Shown here: piece after piece, positions 56,639 to 64,000 of the stretch
How positions within the stretch are numbered: the stretch's first letter is position 1
Layout of the letters: each line of letters starts with the position of its first letter
NCBI GenBank assembly: GCA_022843955.1
Contig: JALHMQ010000011.1
Coordinates: 79,928 to 143,927, forward strand
Origin: Burkholderiaceae bacterium
Lineage (GTDB): Bacteria > Pseudomonadota > Gammaproteobacteria > Burkholderiales > Burkholderiaceae_F
DNA: 64,000 nt
Direction: 5' to 3'
The notes under the pieces: generated by a model
The model's input: the letters and a program-made list of their open reading frames with translations, nothing else
What the model was told of the DNA's origin: nothing
Database searches by the model: none
Translations under genes and position numbers: made by a program

Positions 56639-57535
56639 ATGGTCACGCTCGACGTCACGCATGAAACCAGTTACGCGTACGGCGCTCGCGTGGACCAGGC
56701 GCAGCACCTGGCCCATCTGCGGCCGCGCGAGATGCCGGGTCAGCGCGTGATCGAGGCGCAGATCGACATCGAGCCCGTTCCGCAACACTGGACGCGCAGC
56801 ACCGACGTGTTCGGCAACGCGCGCGATGCGTTTGCGCTGTATGCACCGCACGAAGAACTGCGGGTGGTGGCGCGCAGCCGGGTGGTGCTCGACCGTGTGC
56901 GCTCCCCGGCACGCGCTCCGATCGACGACGTGGCCACGCAGCCGTGGGACCGCGTTGCCCATGCATGCCAGTACCGCGCGGGCAGCAGCTTCATTGCAGC
57001 CAGCGAGTTCCTGTTCCCTTCACCCTTCGTGCCGCGGTTGGCGGCGCTGCGCGACTACGCCGCGGACTTGCTGTCGCCCGGTCGCCCGCTGCTGGCTGCT
57101 GCGGCGGAACTGATGCAGCGGATCCACGACGACTTCACCTACGACGGCGAGGCGACCGAGATCCACACCCCGCTGGCGCAGGTGTTCAAGGAACGGCGCG
57201 GCGTGTGCCAGGACTTCGCGCATCTGATGATCGGTGCACTGCGCGCGTTCGACCTGCCGGCACGCTACGTCAGTGGCTATCTGCTGACCCAACCCCCCGC
57301 TGGCCAGCCGCGCCTGCTGGGCGCCGATGCTTCGCATGCCTGGGTCAGCGTGTGGTGCCCGCCGGTCGGTTGGGTGGACTTTGACCCGACCAACGCCGTG
57401 CTGCCGGGCGATGAGCAGACTCACGTCACGCTCGCCTGCGGTCGCGACTACGGTGATGTGATGCCGCTGCGCGGCGTGATCCGTGGAGGCGGCGAACACG
57501 AGCTGACGGTTGCGGTCAGCGTCGTGTCGGTCTGA
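56639..57535 (+). CDS. Transglutaminase-like family protein
   Basis: The 298-residue protein starts MVTLDVTHETSYAYGARVDQ (transglutaminase_N) and has the complete Cys-His-Asp triad: ERRGVCQDFAHLMIGALRAF (Cys about 190), GADASHAWVSVWCPPVGWVD (His about 232) and FDPTNAVLPGD (Asp about 249). GRDYGDVMPLRGVIRGGG closes the family pattern. Such bacterial proteins may act as amidases or transpeptidases on peptides. The ATG at 56639 is seven bases after the fusion gene, the last of the cluster. Confidence 0.92.
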   Translation: MVTLDVTHETSYAYGARVDQAQHLAHLRPREMPGQRVIEAQIDIEPVPQHWTRSTDVFGNARDAFALYAPHEELRVVARSRVVLDRVRSPARAPIDDVATQPWDRVAHACQYRAGSSFIAASEFLFPSPFVPRLAALRDYAADLLSPGRPLLAAAAELMQRIHDDFTYDGEATEIHTPLAQVFKERRGVCQDFAHLMIGALRAFDLPARYVSGYLLTQPPAGQPRLLGADASHAWVSVWCPPVGWVDFDPTNAVLPGDEQTHVTLACGRDYGDVMPLRGVIRGGGEHELTVAVSVVSV

Positions 57536-57602
57536 GGAACAGTGCGATCGGCGCGGTCTGCGCCGGCGCCGCGGTCAGAGCCACTTCGGCTCGCTCGGCA
57601 AA

Positions 57603-57827
57603 TCAGTTCAGGCCGCAGCTGCCGGGACCATCGGGATGGCCGCAGGTGCCGCACGGGCCTGGCTGGGCCTGCGCTGCGCCCGCCGTGGCGCTGGCGGTGG
57701 CGAACACCGACAGCTGCTTGTCCAACTGCGTTGAACGGCACTTCGGGCAGGTGGGCGTTGCACCTGAGCGCACGAGCGTCTCGAACTGGTGACGGCAGTC
57801 CTGACAGGCGTACTCGAAGATCGGCAT
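57603..57827 (-). CDS. FmdB-type zinc ribbon protein
   Basis: The 74-residue protein starts MPIFEYACQDCRHQFETLVR and continues TCPKCRSTQLDKQLSVF, giving the CxxC-CxxC zinc ribbon of the FmdB/putative regulatory family. A second Cys-rich patch (CGTCGHPDG and CGLN) is at the C-terminus. FmdB proteins are of uncertain function. The ATG at 57827 is the family start; the open frame continues upstream without likeness. Confidence 0.9.
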   Translation of the reverse strand: MPIFEYACQDCRHQFETLVRSGATPTCPKCRSTQLDKQLSVFATASATAGAAQAQPGPCGTCGHPDGPGSCGLN

Positions 57828-57874
57828 GTGACAACTCCAAGGTTCGGCGCGATTATCGCGCCGAACCCGGTGGC

Positions 57875-58657
57875 CTACTGCGCGTACCAGCCGCCGTCCA
57901 CGTTCCAGGCGGCGCCGCGGATCTGCGCGCCAGCCGGTGAACACAGGAACACCGCAAGCTGACCCAGCTGGTCGGTGGTCACGAAATCCTGCGATGGCTG
58001 CTTTTCACCCAACAGGGACTTGCGCGCATCGTCGCCGCTCACTTTCTGCTGGGCGGCGCGGTCGTCGATCTGCTTCTGCACCAGGGGCGTGAGTACCCAG
58101 CCGGGGCAGATCGCGTTGCAGGTGATCCCGGTGGTGGCGGTCTCGAGCGCGACTGACTTGGTCAGGCCGACCACGCCGTGCTTGGCGGCCACGTAGGCAC
58201 TCTTCTGGGCCGAGGCGACCAGGCCGTGCACCGAGGCGATGTTGACGATGCGGCCCCAGTTTCTTGCCTTCATGCCGGGCAGGGCTGCCTTGATCGTGTG
58301 GAAGTTCGAGCTGAGGTTGATTGCGATGATCGCGTCCCAGCGTTCTTCCGGAAAGTCCTCGACCGCGGCGACGTGCTGGATGCCGGCGTTGTTGACCAGG
58401 ATGTCGACGCCGCCTAGGGTGCCGGCGGCGTGCGCCACCAGCTCGCGGATCTCGGCGGGCTTGCTCATGTCGGCGCCGTGATAGGTGGTGCGCACGCCGT
58501 AGGTGGCTACCACCTCCTGCTGCAGCTTGGCGATCGCCGCAGCATCGCCGAAACCGTTGAATGCGATGTTCGCGCCCTGCTGCGCCAGCGCGCGCGCGAT
58601 GCCGAGCCCGATGCCGCTGGTGGAACCGGTGACCAGTGCGGTCTTGCCTTTCAACAT
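57875..58657 (-). CDS. 3-hydroxybutyrate dehydrogenase (SDR family)
   Basis: The enzyme converts (R)-3-hydroxybutyrate to acetoacetate with NAD+, mainly in use of stored polyhydroxybutyrate. The 260-residue protein has TGSTSGIGLGIARALAQQGA, NNAGIQHVAAVEDFPEERWD, the catalytic Ser-Tyr-Lys in IVNIASVHGLVASAQKSAYV and AAKHGVVGLTK, then NAICPGWVLTPLVQKQIDDR. This last segment and AIIAINLSSNFHTIKAALPG are characteristic of the BdhA type among SDRs. Confidence 0.88.
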   Translation of the reverse strand: MLKGKTALVTGSTSGIGLGIARALAQQGANIAFNGFGDAAAIAKLQQEVVATYGVRTTYHGADMSKPAEIRELVAHAAGTLGGVDILVNNAGIQHVAAVEDFPEERWDAIIAINLSSNFHTIKAALPGMKARNWGRIVNIASVHGLVASAQKSAYVAAKHGVVGLTKSVALETATTGITCNAICPGWVLTPLVQKQIDDRAAQQKVSGDDARKSLLGEKQPSQDFVTTDQLGQLAVFLCSPAGAQIRGAAWNVDGGWYAQ

Positions 58658-58710
58658 GACGCCTCCCGTGCAATGAGTCTGTTTGAAGGCAGTATGCCAG
58701 CGGCGCTCTC

Positions 58711-58716
58711 TACAAT
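58711..58716 (+). promoter_or_regulatory. Putative -10 box of the hydrolase-RidA pair
   Basis: TACAATGATCTG lies between the divergent genes, 43 bases before the ATG at 58759. No clear -35. Confidence 0.3.
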
Positions 58717-58758
58717 GATCTGGTTCGCTTGACCCCGCGCCTCAACGCTACCGCCGCC

Positions 58759-59631
58759 ATGACTGCCGCCTCTCCTTGCCAGCGCTTCGTTTCGTGCCTG
58801 TCGCCCGCTGGGCTGCACCGGATGGCGTATCGCGAGTGGGGCCGCGCCGACAACCCGCGCGTACTCGTCTGCGTGCACGGCCTGACGCGCGTGGGCAATG
58901 ACTTCGACCGACTGGCGCGGGCGCTGTGCAGCGCGTATCGGGTCATTTGCCCCGACGTGGTCGGCCGCGGCGCCAGCGAGTGGCTGCGCGACCCGCGCTT
59001 CTACGGCGTGGGCCAGTACGTGGCCGACATGGTGACGCTGCTGGCACGTCTGGATGCCGACTCGGTGGACTGGGTGGGTACGTCGATGGGCGGTCTGATC
59101 GGCATGTCGCTCGCCGGCCAGCCCGGCGCAACCGTCCGCCGCATGGTGATCAACGACGTGGGTCCGACGCTCGATGCGGCCGCGCTGGCTCGCATCGGCG
59201 AGTATCTGGGCAAGCCGGTGCGCTTCGCCAGCCTCGATCAGGCCATCGACTTCGTTGCGCTCGTCAGCGCACCGTTTGCGCTGCGGTCGCGCGAGGAGTG
59301 GCGCGAGATCACGCTGCCGGTGATCCGCGCCGATGGCGAAGGCTGGGTGATGCACTATGACCCGCGCATCGGCGAGCCGTTTCGCGCGATCACGCCGGAG
59401 GCGGCGGCCGCAGGCGAGGCGGCACTGTGGGGCCTGTACCAGAACATCCAGGCGCAGGTGCTTCTGACACGCGGCGCCCAGTCGGATCTGCTGTCGCGAG
59501 CCACCGCGCAGCGCATGGTTGAAACCGGGCCGCGCGCGCGGCTGGTGGAGTTTGCGGGCGTGGGCCACGCGCCGATGTTCATGCACGATGACCAGATCGG
59601 CGTCGTGCGCGATTTTCTGACTCAGGAGTGA
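58759..59631 (+). CDS. Alpha/beta hydrolase
   Basis: The 290-residue protein has the alpha/beta hydrolase fold with the oxyanion region VLVCVHGLTRVGNDFDRLA, the nucleophile serine in WVGTSMGGLIGMSLAG, an acidic residue near TRGAQSDLLS and the histidine in GVGHAPMFMHDDQ. FCPDVVGRGAS-like sequence is present as ICPDVVGRGASEWL. The substrate is unknown. ATG 58759 is used; a TTG at 58729 would add ten residues. RidA follows after five bases. Confidence 0.85.
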   Translation: MTAASPCQRFVSCLSPAGLHRMAYREWGRADNPRVLVCVHGLTRVGNDFDRLARALCSAYRVICPDVVGRGASEWLRDPRFYGVGQYVADMVTLLARLDADSVDWVGTSMGGLIGMSLAGQPGATVRRMVINDVGPTLDAAALARIGEYLGKPVRFASLDQAIDFVALVSAPFALRSREEWREITLPVIRADGEGWVMHYDPRIGEPFRAITPEAAAAGEAALWGLYQNIQAQVLLTRGAQSDLLSRATAQRMVETGPRARLVEFAGVGHAPMFMHDDQIGVVRDFLTQE

Positions 59632-59636
59632 ACGCA

Positions 59637-60011
59637 ATGGCAAGCATTACCCGCCTGGATGCAGGTGTACGCATGTCCGAAGCCGTGATCTGCAACGGCA
59701 TTGTCTGGCTCGCCGGCCAGGTCGCCGCGGACGCGTCGGCCGACATCACCGGCCAGACCCGCCAGGTACTGAGCGCGGTGGATCAGCTGCTGGCGCGGGC
59801 CGGCACCAGCAAGCAGAACCTGCTGGCGGCGCAGATCTTCCTGGCGGACATGGCGGACTTCGCCGCAATGAACGCGGTCTGGGACAGTTGGATCGCCACG
59901 GCCGGCAAGCCGGCGCGGGCCACCGTGGAGGCTGCCCTGGCCAAGCCTGGCTGGAAGGTCGAGATCATGGTCACGGCCGCGCTGGCCGACACCGACGGCG
60001 GCGGCGGCTGA
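59637..60011 (+). CDS. RidA family (YjgF/YER057c/UK114) protein
   Basis: RidA proteins hydrolyse reactive enamine/imine intermediates from PLP enzymes. The 124-residue protein has RMSEAVICNGIVWLAGQVAA, QVLSAVDQLLARAGTSKQNL, FLADMADFAAMNAVWDSWI and PARATVEAALAKPGWKVEI, in the family order; the Arg in PARATVEA binds the substrate carboxylate. The ATG at 59637 follows CAGGAG; a GTG at 59628 overlaps the hydrolase stop and is possible. Confidence 0.9.
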   Translation: MASITRLDAGVRMSEAVICNGIVWLAGQVAADASADITGQTRQVLSAVDQLLARAGTSKQNLLAAQIFLADMADFAAMNAVWDSWIATAGKPARATVEAALAKPGWKVEIMVTAALADTDGGGG

Positions 60012-60012
60012 G

Positions 60013-60504
60013 CTAGAAAACGCCGGCTGCCAGTCCGGCGGCGAGCGCGCTGCCGACCTCGCGGCAGCGTTCCAGGTCATCGCCCGCAATGTCTTTCGGC
60101 GCGAGGATTCGCTCTGGGCTTTGGGCGTGGGTGATGACGATGGTCGCCGGGGCCACCTCGCGCAGGCGCAGCCCGGTACAGATGCGCTGCACCTGCCGCA
60201 CCGCGCCCTGGCCGTCGCTGCCTGCACACACGAGCAGCGCATACGGCCGGCCGTTGATTCGATCGAGCGCGGCGTAGTAGCTGCGGTCGAAGAAGTCCTT
60301 CATCACGCCCGCCATGGTGGCGAGGTTCTCCGGGCAGACGAACAGGTAGCCGTCGGCTGCGAGGAGGTCATCGCCGCCGGCCTCGTTCGCGCGCCGCATG
60401 CGCACGCGGACCGCTTCTTCGCAACGCGCTGCGTCCGCCGCCGCGCGTGCCATGAGGGCAGAGCCGCCCGTCATCGAATGCCAGACGATCAACAGTTCTT
60501 TCAC
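60013..60504 (-). CDS. Flavodoxin-like NAD(P)H-dependent oxidoreductase
   Basis: The 163-residue protein starts VKELLIVWHSMTGGSALMAR, a flavodoxin-type FMN-phosphate loop. It continues with DGYLFVCPENLATMAGVMKD and FFDRSYYAALDRINGRPYAL, as in NAD(P)H-dependent FMN reductases and flavodoxin-family proteins. Partner and role are unknown. The start is GTG at 60504, seven bases after the MtfA-like gene on the same strand. Confidence 0.8.
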   Translation of the reverse strand: MKELLIVWHSMTGGSALMARAAADAARCEEAVRVRMRRANEAGGDDLLAADGYLFVCPENLATMAGVMKDFFDRSYYAALDRINGRPYALLVCAGSDGQGAVRQVQRICTGLRLREVAPATIVITHAQSPERILAPKDIAGDDLERCREVGSALAAGLAAGVF

Positions 60505-60511
60505 GGGCCGG

Positions 60512-61351
60512 TCATCCCCGCCCGCGCGCCAGCGGATCCTGCTGAAAGAACAGAGACAGCTGTGCGTACCAGTCAGGGAACGCCTGCTGCAGCCGGACCG
60601 GATTGACAAAGAACTGCTCGCTCGACACCGCGAAGAACTCGCCCTCGTCCTGCCCTGCGTAGGGATCCAGCGGCAGGTGCGCATAGTGCGCGTCGGCTGC
60701 GGTGGAGTCCGGATCGATGTCGGTCGGCATCTCCTCGATGATCAAGTCGATCTCCGCGTTCAGGCGCTCGAATGCGTCGTGCAGCGCGGTGCGCCATTCG
60801 TTGGGGTCGATCGTCGGATGAAGCTCGCGGTCGAAGGGCGGCACGCCATCGGGTGCGCCGTTGAGCATGTCCAGCTTGTGGGTGAACTCGTGGATGACGA
60901 CGTTGTAGCTCCAGGCGGCATCAGGCGTGGTGCCCTGGATGTCCTCCCACGAGACGATCAGCGGCCCACCGTCCCAGGCTTCACCGCTGATTGGCTCGGT
61001 GTACTCATGGACCACGCCGCTGTCGTCAGTGATCTCGCGCGGCACCAGGAACTCGCTCGGGTAGACGACGATGCTGGACCAGCCGCGATACCAGTCGATC
61101 CCCAGGTTGAGGATAGGCAGGCAGGCCTGCACGGCGATCAGGACCTGCATCGGCGAGTCGAGCTCGAGCCCGCCAGCCGCCGACATTTCCTTCTCGGCCA
61201 GCAGTTTCTCACTCAAGGTGCGCAAGCGCGATTGATCGATGTCGTCCAGCGCAGCGACATAGGGCAGGTTCGTCACCGTGGTCAGCCACAGGTCGTCCGG
61301 GATGGCGACTCGGCTGGCGGCGCCCAATCGGGCGAGAAGCGACTTGAACAT
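60512..61351 (-). CDS. Zinc-dependent peptidase, MtfA family
   Basis: MtfA is a zinc peptidase that in E. coli binds the regulator Mlc and so influences glucose uptake. The 279-residue protein has the HExxH zinc site in VIHEFTHKLDMLNGAPDGVP (about residue 150) and the downstream glutamate in GEFFAVSSEQFFVNP. LILPCIPVLNLG-like sequence appears as ACLPILNLGIDWYRGW. Length fits. It diverges from relA by 62 bases. Confidence 0.9.
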   Translation of the reverse strand: MFKSLLARLGAASRVAIPDDLWLTTVTNLPYVAALDDIDQSRLRTLSEKLLAEKEMSAAGGLELDSPMQVLIAVQACLPILNLGIDWYRGWSSIVVYPSEFLVPREITDDSGVVHEYTEPISGEAWDGGPLIVSWEDIQGTTPDAAWSYNVVIHEFTHKLDMLNGAPDGVPPFDRELHPTIDPNEWRTALHDAFERLNAEIDLIIEEMPTDIDPDSTAADAHYAHLPLDPYAGQDEGEFFAVSSEQFFVNPVRLQQAFPDWYAQLSLFFQQDPLARGRG

Positions 61352-61387
61352 ATGAGGAATTGTGCCGCAGCGCCGGAATCCGGCTCC

Positions 61388-61393
61388 TAGAAT
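61388..61393 (+). promoter_or_regulatory. Putative -10 box of relA
   Basis: TAGAATGCCGCT, 20 bases before the relA ATG, fits the TANAAT pattern seen before several genes. No clear -35. Confidence 0.35.
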
Positions 61394-61413
61394 GCCGCTA
61401 CAGGACGCCTCCC

Positions 61414-63612
61414 ATGTCGGTCAAACACCATCCTTCCTCTCCACGGAATCGCGCCGCGCCGCCAAGTGCGCAGGTGGTGCCGCTGGTCGACCCGGCTGCC
61501 GCGCGCGCCCTGGTGTCGTCCCTGTACGTTGATCGCAAATTGCGCACCGGCGAGCCTTACCTCGAGCATGCAGACGGCATGGTCGAGATCGCGCGGCCGC
61601 TGCGCGACGACGCGGACCTGCTGGCAGCGGGGTACCTGTTCGGTGTGCACGATGTGCTGCGCGACGCCGACGATTGGATGCGCGCTCGCTTCGGCGCATC
61701 GGTGACGGCGCTGGTGGGCGACCTGCGCCAGCTGATGCGGCTGTCAGAGCGCACCCGCGCGCGCAATGAGTCGCACGCTGAAGGTCAGGCCGAGGCGCTG
61801 CGCCGCATGTTGCTGGCGATGTGCAATGACCTGCGCGTGGTGCTTCTGCGACTGGCGTCAAGACTGCAGACACTGCGCTGGTATGCCGCGCACAAGGACG
61901 AGGGCGGGGAGCCGGGCGTACGCGAGCGCTTGGCCCGTGAAACGCTGGATCTTTATGCGCCCCTGGCGAACCGGTTGGGTGTCTGGCAGCTCAAGTGGGA
62001 ACTGGAAGACCTGGCGTTTCGTTTCATCGAGCCCGACACCTACAAGCGGATCGCGCGTCTGCTCGATGAAAAACGCGTGGAGCGCGAGGGCTTCATTCAA
62101 GAGGCGCAGACGGTGCTGCGCGACATGCTCGCCAGTGCTGGCCTGCGCGCCGAAGTCAACGGCCGACCCAAGCACATCTACAGCATCTGGTCGAAGATGC
62201 AGGCCAAGCAACTGGCGTTCGACGACCTGTTCGACGTGCGCGCATTGCGCGTCATCGTCGACGAGGTGGCGCAGTGTTACCAGGTGCTGTCCCTGGTGCA
62301 TGAGAGGTTCACGCCGATCACCGCCGAGTACGACGACTACATCGCACGGCCCAAGGCCAACGGCTACAAGTCACTGCACACGGTGGTGCTCGATCCCGGT
62401 GGCCGCCCGCTTGAGATCCAGATCCGCACCCGGCAGATGCACGCGCTGGCGGAACTCGGCGTCGCCGCGCACTGGCGCTACAAGGAGGCCGTCACGCCTG
62501 GCGTGCGTGGCGCTGGCCAGGCAGGCGAGGACGAGCGCATCGCCTGGCTGCGGCAACTGCTCGCATGGCGACAGGAGGTCGAGTCGACCGCCGATGCCAG
62601 CGTGCCCGCGGGTCCGCAGGACGACCGCATCTACGTGCTGACGCCGCAGGCGCGCGTGGTCGAGTTGCCGCGCGGCGCCACCGCGATCGACTTTGCCTAC
62701 CACCTGCACACTGAACTGGGTCATCGCTGCCGCGGCGCGAAGGTCGACGGCGCCATGGTGCCCCTGAGCACAGCGCTGTCCACGGGCCAAACGGTGGAGG
62801 TGATTGCGGCCAAGGCCGGTGGGCCAAGCCGCGACTGGCTCAACCCGGACCTGGGCTATCTCGCGAGTCAGCGGTCGCGCGCCAAGGTGCGCGCCTGGTT
62901 CAACGCGCAGGAAACCGAGCAGGCCATCGTCGCCGGGCGCGAGTTCGTCGACAAGGAGCTTGCTCGTCTTGGCCGTAGCACGGCGAAGCTGGAGGACCTG
63001 GCGCGCCGACTTGGTTACGCGTCGGTCGACGACCTGTGCGTGGCGGCGACCAAGGAGGAATTCAGCCTGCGCAGCATCGAGCAGGCGCTGACGGTGGCCC
63101 CGGTGGTAGTCGAGGAAGCGCCGCCGATTCTCGTCGGCAAGCCGAAGGTGTCGCCCGCCGGCAAGGGACAGGTGTTGGTGGTGGGAGTCGACTCGCTGCT
63201 CACCAGCCTGGCACGATGCTGTCGGCCGGTGCCGCCGGACGACATCGTGGGTTTCGTCACGCGCGGCAAGGGCGTGTCGATCCATCGAGCCAGTTGCGCG
63301 AACGCGATGGCGTTGATGCAGCGGCAAGGCGAGCGGGTCATCGATGTGGCCTGGGGCGCACCCGGCGCCGGCAAGGAAGTGCAGTACCCGGTGGACGTGG
63401 TGGTGCTGGCGCAGGACCGCCAAGGTCTGCTGCGCGACATCTCCGAAGTGTTCGCGCGCGAGAAGCTCAACGTCGTTGGCGTGAACACGTTGAGCCTGCG
63501 CGGCGAGGCACAAATGCAGTTCACCCTGGAGGTCAATGACGCGGCAGGCGTGCGGCGCGCGCTTGCCCAGGTTGCCGAGGTGAAGGGCGTGATCGCGGCA
63601 CGCCGTCGCTAG
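61414..63612 (+). CDS. relA: GTP pyrophosphokinase RelA ((p)ppGpp synthetase I)
   Basis: RelA makes (p)ppGpp on stalled ribosomes. The 732-residue protein has an N-terminal pseudo-hydrolase domain in which key HD-domain residues have changed: the usual HDVIED region reads HDVLRD, and LADRTHNM reads LASRLQTL. The synthetase domain (about 255-375) has EYDDYIARPKANGYKSLHTV; the acidic EYDD marks the monofunctional RelA type. TGS (about 408-470, VELPRGATAIDFAYHLHTEL), a zinc-finger-like region (SLARCCRPVPPDDIVGFV) and ACT (about 660-732) domains follow. ATG 61414 is chosen. Confidence 0.96.
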   Translation: MSVKHHPSSPRNRAAPPSAQVVPLVDPAAARALVSSLYVDRKLRTGEPYLEHADGMVEIARPLRDDADLLAAGYLFGVHDVLRDADDWMRARFGASVTALVGDLRQLMRLSERTRARNESHAEGQAEALRRMLLAMCNDLRVVLLRLASRLQTLRWYAAHKDEGGEPGVRERLARETLDLYAPLANRLGVWQLKWELEDLAFRFIEPDTYKRIARLLDEKRVEREGFIQEAQTVLRDMLASAGLRAEVNGRPKHIYSIWSKMQAKQLAFDDLFDVRALRVIVDEVAQCYQVLSLVHERFTPITAEYDDYIARPKANGYKSLHTVVLDPGGRPLEIQIRTRQMHALAELGVAAHWRYKEAVTPGVRGAGQAGEDERIAWLRQLLAWRQEVESTADASVPAGPQDDRIYVLTPQARVVELPRGATAIDFAYHLHTELGHRCRGAKVDGAMVPLSTALSTGQTVEVIAAKAGGPSRDWLNPDLGYLASQRSRAKVRAWFNAQETEQAIVAGREFVDKELARLGRSTAKLEDLARRLGYASVDDLCVAATKEEFSLRSIEQALTVAPVVVEEAPPILVGKPKVSPAGKGQVLVVGVDSLLTSLARCCRPVPPDDIVGFVTRGKGVSIHRASCANAMALMQRQGERVIDVAWGAPGAGKEVQYPVDVVVLAQDRQGLLRDISEVFAREKLNVVGVNTLSLRGEAQMQFTLEVNDAAGVRRALAQVAEVKGVIAARRR

Positions 63613-63647
63613 CGTCGGCAAAGGCAGTGATGACCAAGACCGTCGTG

Positions 63648-63653
63648 TATCAT
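63648..63653 (+). promoter_or_regulatory. Putative -10 box of tRNA-Val
   Basis: TATCATCCGCGC lies 20 bases before the mature tRNA 5' end and after the relA stop. The -35 is not obvious. Confidence 0.35.
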
Positions 63654-63673
63654 CCGCGCCCTGCATTGCACGC

Positions 63674-63750
63674 AGGCGCGTAGCTCAGCTGGTTAGAGCA
63701 CCACCTTGACATGGTGGGGGTCGTTGGTTCGAGTCCAATCGCGCCTACCA
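63674..63750 (+). tRNA. tRNA-Val (GAC)
   Basis: The 77-base gene has acceptor arms AGGCGCG and CGCGCCT, D-arm TAGCTCAGCTGGTTAGAGCA, anticodon stem CCACC/GGTGG with loop TTGACAT giving anticodon GAC, the T-arm GGTTCGAGTCC, discriminator A and encoded CCA. It stands alone 61 bases after relA, as in many Burkholderiales. Confidence 0.97.
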
Positions 63751-64000
63751 AGACTTGATTGGCAATCACGGTGATGACGAAAGGGCAGGCGATGTTCCGA
63801 ACTACGTTGACCGGCAGCTGACCAGCCCGCACGAGTTCGCCCCCTTCGCTTGAAGCGTGAAAAAGTGCGGCTCGACCGCACTTTTTTATTTCACGATGAC
63901 TCCAGCACCGAAATTCGCTGGACTACGCCGCAGCCCGATACAGCAGGTTTATCAATAACTTAGGCGAGTTCAACATATGCCGGTGCTTTCCGAAACCTGA
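63751..64000. other. Right end of window, intergenic
   Basis: After the tRNA there is one strong terminator and no gene that I can support. The ATG at 63977 runs into a stop after seven codons at the window edge. A translation gene such as thrS may follow outside the window, but this is only expectation from related genomes. Confidence 0.5.
63861..63888 (+). terminator. Rho-independent terminator after tRNA-Val
   Basis: AAAGTGCGG and CCGCACTTT form a 9-bp stem around a five-base loop, followed by a T-run (TTTTTTATT) and preceded by an A-run, so it could work in both directions. Confidence 0.9.

Noticed and set aside
63977..64000. ATG near the window end as start of a translation gene
   Set aside because: The frame closes after seven codons, so it is not the start of a larger gene in the window.

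Overview
The window is a GC-rich chromosomal segment from a betaproteobacterium, most likely of the order Burkholderiales. The case rests on gene content and order: a DUF4124 gene before glnL-glnG, tyrB-uvrB-low-molecular-weight phosphatase-isc, prfB-lysS, an RpfE-like gene before recJ, and relA followed by tRNA-Val. Coding density is high and most genes are housekeeping. I cannot name a species.

Layout. 1-3101: nitrogen-control two-component pair (glnL, glnG) after a truncated DUF4124 gene. 3270-7701: a two-gene RND efflux operon without its own outer-membrane channel. 7776-9551: a membrane-anchored BRO-N-like protein and a PPK2 polyphosphate kinase. 9614-17324: a stretch of about 7.6 kb bounded by a 45-bp duplicate of the 3' half of tRNA-Asn on the left and the intact tRNA-Asn on the right. 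It holds a Phd/PIN toxin-antitoxin pair, an ECF sigma/anti-sigma/periplasmic sensor module with a DUF6448 target gene, and a flavin reductase/cytochrome b/decahaem cytochrome c operon. Both ends carry inverted pairs of the same 10-bp word, TGTCTGATAT. I read this as a tRNA-Asn genomic island that has lost its integrase.

17383-27695: tyrB (minus), uvrB, a low-molecular-weight phosphatase and the complete iscRSUA-hscBA-fdx-iscX iron-sulfur operon behind an IscR-type operator. 34017-27757 (minus): one tight run of prfB (with the classical +1 frameshift), a 61-residue ORF, an SDR, lysS, a NUDIX hydrolase, and then unexpectedly a sodium/bicarbonate symporter (SbtA), its PII-like partner (SbtB) and a chorismate-lyase-like protein. 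34204-36834: a cyclase/STAND ATPase/TPR signalling protein. 36884-46725: lipoprotein, recJ, RpfE-like protein, lolC-lolD, two membrane proteins, a TatD nuclease and ComEC.

46877-57535: six co-oriented genes that form a predicted peptide-ligation and proteolysis system: circularly permuted ATP-grasp, alpha-E, Anbu proteasome-like protease, transglutaminase-DUF2126, an ATP-grasp/alpha-E fusion and a second transglutaminase. This and the tRNA-Asn island are the most interesting regions. 57603-64000: FmdB-like zinc ribbon, 3-hydroxybutyrate dehydrogenase, alpha/beta hydrolase, RidA, a flavodoxin-like protein, an MtfA-type peptidase, relA, tRNA-Val and a strong terminator.

All functions are inferred from reading the translated sequence and recalled family motifs; no database search was possible.
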